Of a DNA stretch of 24,890 nt, positions 22,998 through 24,890 are shown piece by piece. The stretch comes from an uncultured Holophagaceae bacterium (GTDB taxonomy: Bacteria; Acidobacteriota; Holophagae; Holophagales; Holophagaceae), in the NCBI GenBank assembly GCA_903890595.1, contig CAITBU010000085.1:1-24890 (forward strand), in the 5' to 3' direction. The notes below the pieces were generated by a model that was not told where the DNA came from, searched no databases, and worked only from the letters and a program-made list of their open reading frames with translations. Each line of letters opens with the position of its first letter. Within the stretch, counting starts at the first letter, position 1. The translations under genes were made by a program, and so were the position numbers.

Positions 22998-23882
22998 CTA
23001 GACGCCTGCTGGCCGAGGACCATAGAGGCGGGTGAGTCCCTCCACTGAATATCCATCCTTCAGGAATTTCTCCCACATGCACCTATTGAAACCCTCGGGG
23101 TCCGCGGGTTCGTCGTCGCCGAAGAAGTCAGAGTCTTGCTTTTTACCGTCCTCGTCGAGGTAGAAGCCTTCGTATGAAGGAGTATATGGGTCATAGTCAT
23201 AGATACTGGAAGGCCGCATTGCTTTGGGCGTCAGTCTGCGCAGGAGTTCGCGCTGGGGCGATGTCACACCCAGGCCGGGTCCCGAGAAGTCTTGGGCCAT
23301 GGTGATGATCTTGGCCATCCCATGCCATCCGTGGACCTGAGCCCACATGGCGCAGGCCAGGAAGCCCGCCTCTCGCCTGGGCGTCAGGTCCAGGTAGAGC
23401 ACATCGCTATAGGGTTGGCGGAGGGTTCTGTAGATGTCCGCCAGGGTCCGCTTTACCTCAGCTAGCCGAACGGTCCTCCCGGGGAATTCGCCTGATGGCA
23501 GGTAACTGAGTCCGCGTCCCGTGTCTGAGACCATCTTTTCGATTTCCGGCCATGCAGAGGGCGTGTATGACTCCTCCCCCGCCTGGCCGATGGGAAGGAC
23601 GAGGCGACTCCACCCGAACCAGGGCACTTGGTCCTGCCCTATCTGGTTCCGACTGGATTCACTGCTCAGCGAATGCGCCAATTGAGCATATTCTTCGTGT
23701 ACCCGATAGAAATAGCCCTTGGCTTGGAGGTCATTGACGGCCTGGATGATGCCCTGGAGCCAATCGGAGTAGGCGTCGAGCGATGGGCACGGATTGAGGG
23801 GGATTCCCACGACGAGGCTGCTCTTGATCTTGGGATCGCCCCAGAAGTCGATCCTTTGGAAAGTGAGCGCAGATTTTGTCAT
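22998..23882 (-). CDS. Unrecognised protein of 294 aa
   Basis: I recognise no family. The protein is soluble, rich in Tyr, Trp and Pro, with no signal peptide or membrane segment. Noticeable stretches are FWGDPKIKSSLVVGIPLNP near the N-terminus, VLYLDLTPRREAGFLACAMW in the middle, and an acidic patch KKQDSDFFGDDEPADPEGF before the end. A weak AAGG precedes the ATG. It lies 108 nt downstream of the Mrr-like nuclease gene on the same strand and convergent to the HDAC-like gene. Its position suggests it is cargo, perhaps paired with the nuclease as an accessory or immunity protein; that is speculation. Confidence 0.7.
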   Translation of the reverse strand: MTKSALTFQRIDFWGDPKIKSSLVVGIPLNPCPSLDAYSDWLQGIIQAVNDLQAKGYFYRVHEEYAQLAHSLSSESSRNQIGQDQVPWFGWSRLVLPIGQAGEESYTPSAWPEIEKMVSDTGRGLSYLPSGEFPGRTVRLAEVKRTLADIYRTLRQPYSDVLYLDLTPRREAGFLACAMWAQVHGWHGMAKIITMAQDFSGPGLGVTSPQRELLRRLTPKAMRPSSIYDYDPYTPSYEGFYLDEDGKKQDSDFFGDDEPADPEGFNRCMWEKFLKDGYSVEGLTRLYGPRPAGV

Positions 23883-23976
23883 GGTTGCCCTTTGGACTGG
23901 TGACGCTCGGAGCGAAAACGAATCGGGGTCCGACAGGCTCCTGGCATCCAGTGCAATGACAGGTTACGGCGATCAA

Positions 23977-23994
23977 TTGGTCAATATTTGTCAA
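23977..23994 (-). promoter_or_regulatory. Imperfect palindrome upstream of the unrecognised gene
   Basis: TTGGTCAATATTTGTCAA has matching TTG/CAA arms around an AATATT core and overlaps the end of the nuclease gene. On the minus strand it reads TTGACAAATATTGACCAA, including a consensus -35 hexamer TTGACA, but no good -10 follows at 17 nt. It is a possible operator or weak promoter for the downstream gene. Confidence 0.3.
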
Positions 23995-24845
23995 ATACTG
24001 ACGGGCGTGTTCGCAACGGCGTCCTCAGGTAGAACAGGGGCCTGGTCATAATCCAGCGAAGTTTCACCCTGACTGTCGAGTGTCAGCTTCCACTCCTTCA
24101 TCAGGCCGACCAGTTCCTTCCCATTGATGAGCCCGATGGGGTGGTTGGCCGTTGGTCGAACGGCCTCGGTGACCGCCCCCCGACTGAATCCAGTGGTGGT
24201 GATAAAAACGCCGAGAGATTGAACCCCCATGCTGCCCCTCAGGTTCTGGATCTCCGGGCGCTGGACATTGTTGGTGGTGTATTTCTTGGCCTGGGCCACC
24301 AGCTTCAATTTGATGCCCCCCTGGAGGGTAATCAGCCCTCCAGCATCTACCCCAGCATCACCAGACATTTGGGTTTCCTTGATCTCCGCCCCGAACATCT
24401 GGGCAAGGAGTTTGGCCACCAACATCTCGAACTGGCCAGAAGTGATCCCTTGGATCCGCTTGAGAAGAATCTCATCCTCATCTGTCCAAATTGTTCCTGG
24501 CACCTTCTTGAAATCTATTTCGGAGAGAGCGATCAACCCCTGACCCAGCTTCTTGAATCTGGGCTGGAGCCCACGCTTGGTATAGCGGTCGATCTCCGTG
24601 AGGATTTGCGCATACATCGTCGCATCCGGGGTTTGGCCTTTGGTGGTGAGCTTCCCCTGCTCAATAGCAAGTTGGGTGATTTGCCGGTAATGGAGTGGCC
24701 TGGGAGGGTTCAACTCCTGCAGCACCTCAACGGCAGCCTCGGTGAAGCTTAGAGTCTCCGTATTCGCGGCCGGATCCAGTTCTTCGTCGTCGAAAAGGGA
24801 CGGGGTGCCTGCGAGCGTGGTCCCTGACACATCCGTCTCGACCAC
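23991..24845 (-). CDS. HARE-HTH and Mrr-type restriction endonuclease
   Basis: The product is 284 aa. Residues 34-108 form a HARE-HTH domain (VLQELNPPRPLHYRQITQLA ... RFKKLGQGLIAL), a winged helix proposed to sense modified DNA. Residues 125-265 are an Mrr catalytic domain: E140, then SGDAGVDAGG with D167, and QAKKY with Q185 and K187, the D-(Q)xK nuclease centre. The later IPS-like strand is FITTTGFSRGAV and the end is LINGKELVGLMKEW. Mrr enzymes cut foreign or modified DNA. The GTG start at 24845 has GAGGGG about 5 nt upstream. It is probably a stand-alone defence gene; whether the next gene is a partner is open. Confidence 0.9.
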   Translation of the reverse strand: MVETDVSGTTLAGTPSLFDDEELDPAANTETLSFTEAAVEVLQELNPPRPLHYRQITQLAIEQGKLTTKGQTPDATMYAQILTEIDRYTKRGLQPRFKKLGQGLIALSEIDFKKVPGTIWTDEDEILLKRIQGITSGQFEMLVAKLLAQMFGAEIKETQMSGDAGVDAGGLITLQGGIKLKLVAQAKKYTTNNVQRPEIQNLRGSMGVQSLGVFITTTGFSRGAVTEAVRPTANHPIGLINGKELVGLMKEWKLTLDSQGETSLDYDQAPVLPEDAVANTPVSI

Positions 24846-24890
24846 TTGTCCCCTCAGGCCGTACCGACCGGGTGCGGGACGAACGAAAAC

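Larger units (their letters stand above)
10518..24890. mobile_element. Integrated genetic element, left part (satellite-like)
   Basis: Gene content changes sharply after tRNA-Glu from housekeeping genes to restriction remnants, a transposon, an excisionase-like gene, an antirepressor, a replication module, an HDAC-like enzyme and a restriction nuclease. Base composition also becomes patchy, with AT-richer stretches at 10780-12600 and 22998-24845. No integrase and no second copy of the tRNA 3' end were found, so the far end must lie beyond 24890. There are no structural phage genes. I infer a phage satellite or integrative replicon; the left edge at tRNA-Glu is inferred from position only. Confidence 0.6.

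Overview
The window looks like the chromosome of a GC-rich, diderm bacterium. BamA and Skp/OmpH show that an outer membrane is present. A ClpC-type unfoldase encoded directly in front of them, the general codon style and the very high GC suggest an acidobacterium of the Holophaga/Geothrix type. That taxonomic guess is inference only.

Layout. (1) 1-417 is the 3' end of an unrecognised plus-strand gene, closed by a perfect terminator hairpin. (2) 552-8764 is a compact minus-strand run read as clpC, bamA, skp/ompH, a Spinster-like MFS transporter and a GPT2/SCT1-like acyltransferase. clpC and bamA overlap by ATGA, and the last two genes are 1 nt apart. (3) 8765-8921 is a divergent control region with two matching back-to-back promoters, followed by purA on the plus strand. 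(4) tRNA-Lys(TTT) and tRNA-Glu(TTC) follow purA, and the conserved backbone appears to end there.

From about 10518 to the end of the window the DNA is accessory and looks like an integrated element inserted at or next to tRNA-Glu; no integrase and no second attachment site fall inside the window. Its left flank holds restriction debris: a short HsdR-like remnant, a DUF2971 gene, and a type ISP restriction-modification gene that seems to have collapsed in frame, keeping its first ~32 residues and its C-terminal target-recognition part. Then comes an almost 4-kb IS21-like transposon (12966-16939) carrying two passenger genes (a Cys-rich zinc-finger-like protein and a ParB-domain protein) in one operon with istA and istB, plus three 33-bp direct repeats on an exact 68-bp period. 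This transposon split an excisionase/AlpA-like gene. Removing the transposon and one copy of the flanking repeat restores an in-frame 83-aa protein.

Right of the transposon lies a satellite- or plasmid-like replication module on the plus strand: Bro-N/KilAC antirepressor, DUF1376-like replication protein, DnaB-like helicase, prim-pol primase and a small HTH protein resembling terminase small subunits. It is followed by an HDAC-fold deacetylase with its own near-leaderless promoter. Convergent to that are an unrecognised 294-aa gene and a HARE-HTH/Mrr restriction endonuclease. No capsid, portal or tail genes are visible, so a phage satellite or replicating integrative element fits better than a full prophage.

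The most interesting points are the ParB/zinc-finger IS21-like transposon with its periodic repeats, the exactly reconstructable excisionase disruption, the HDAC-like enzyme as mobile-element cargo, and the internally deleted type ISP gene.
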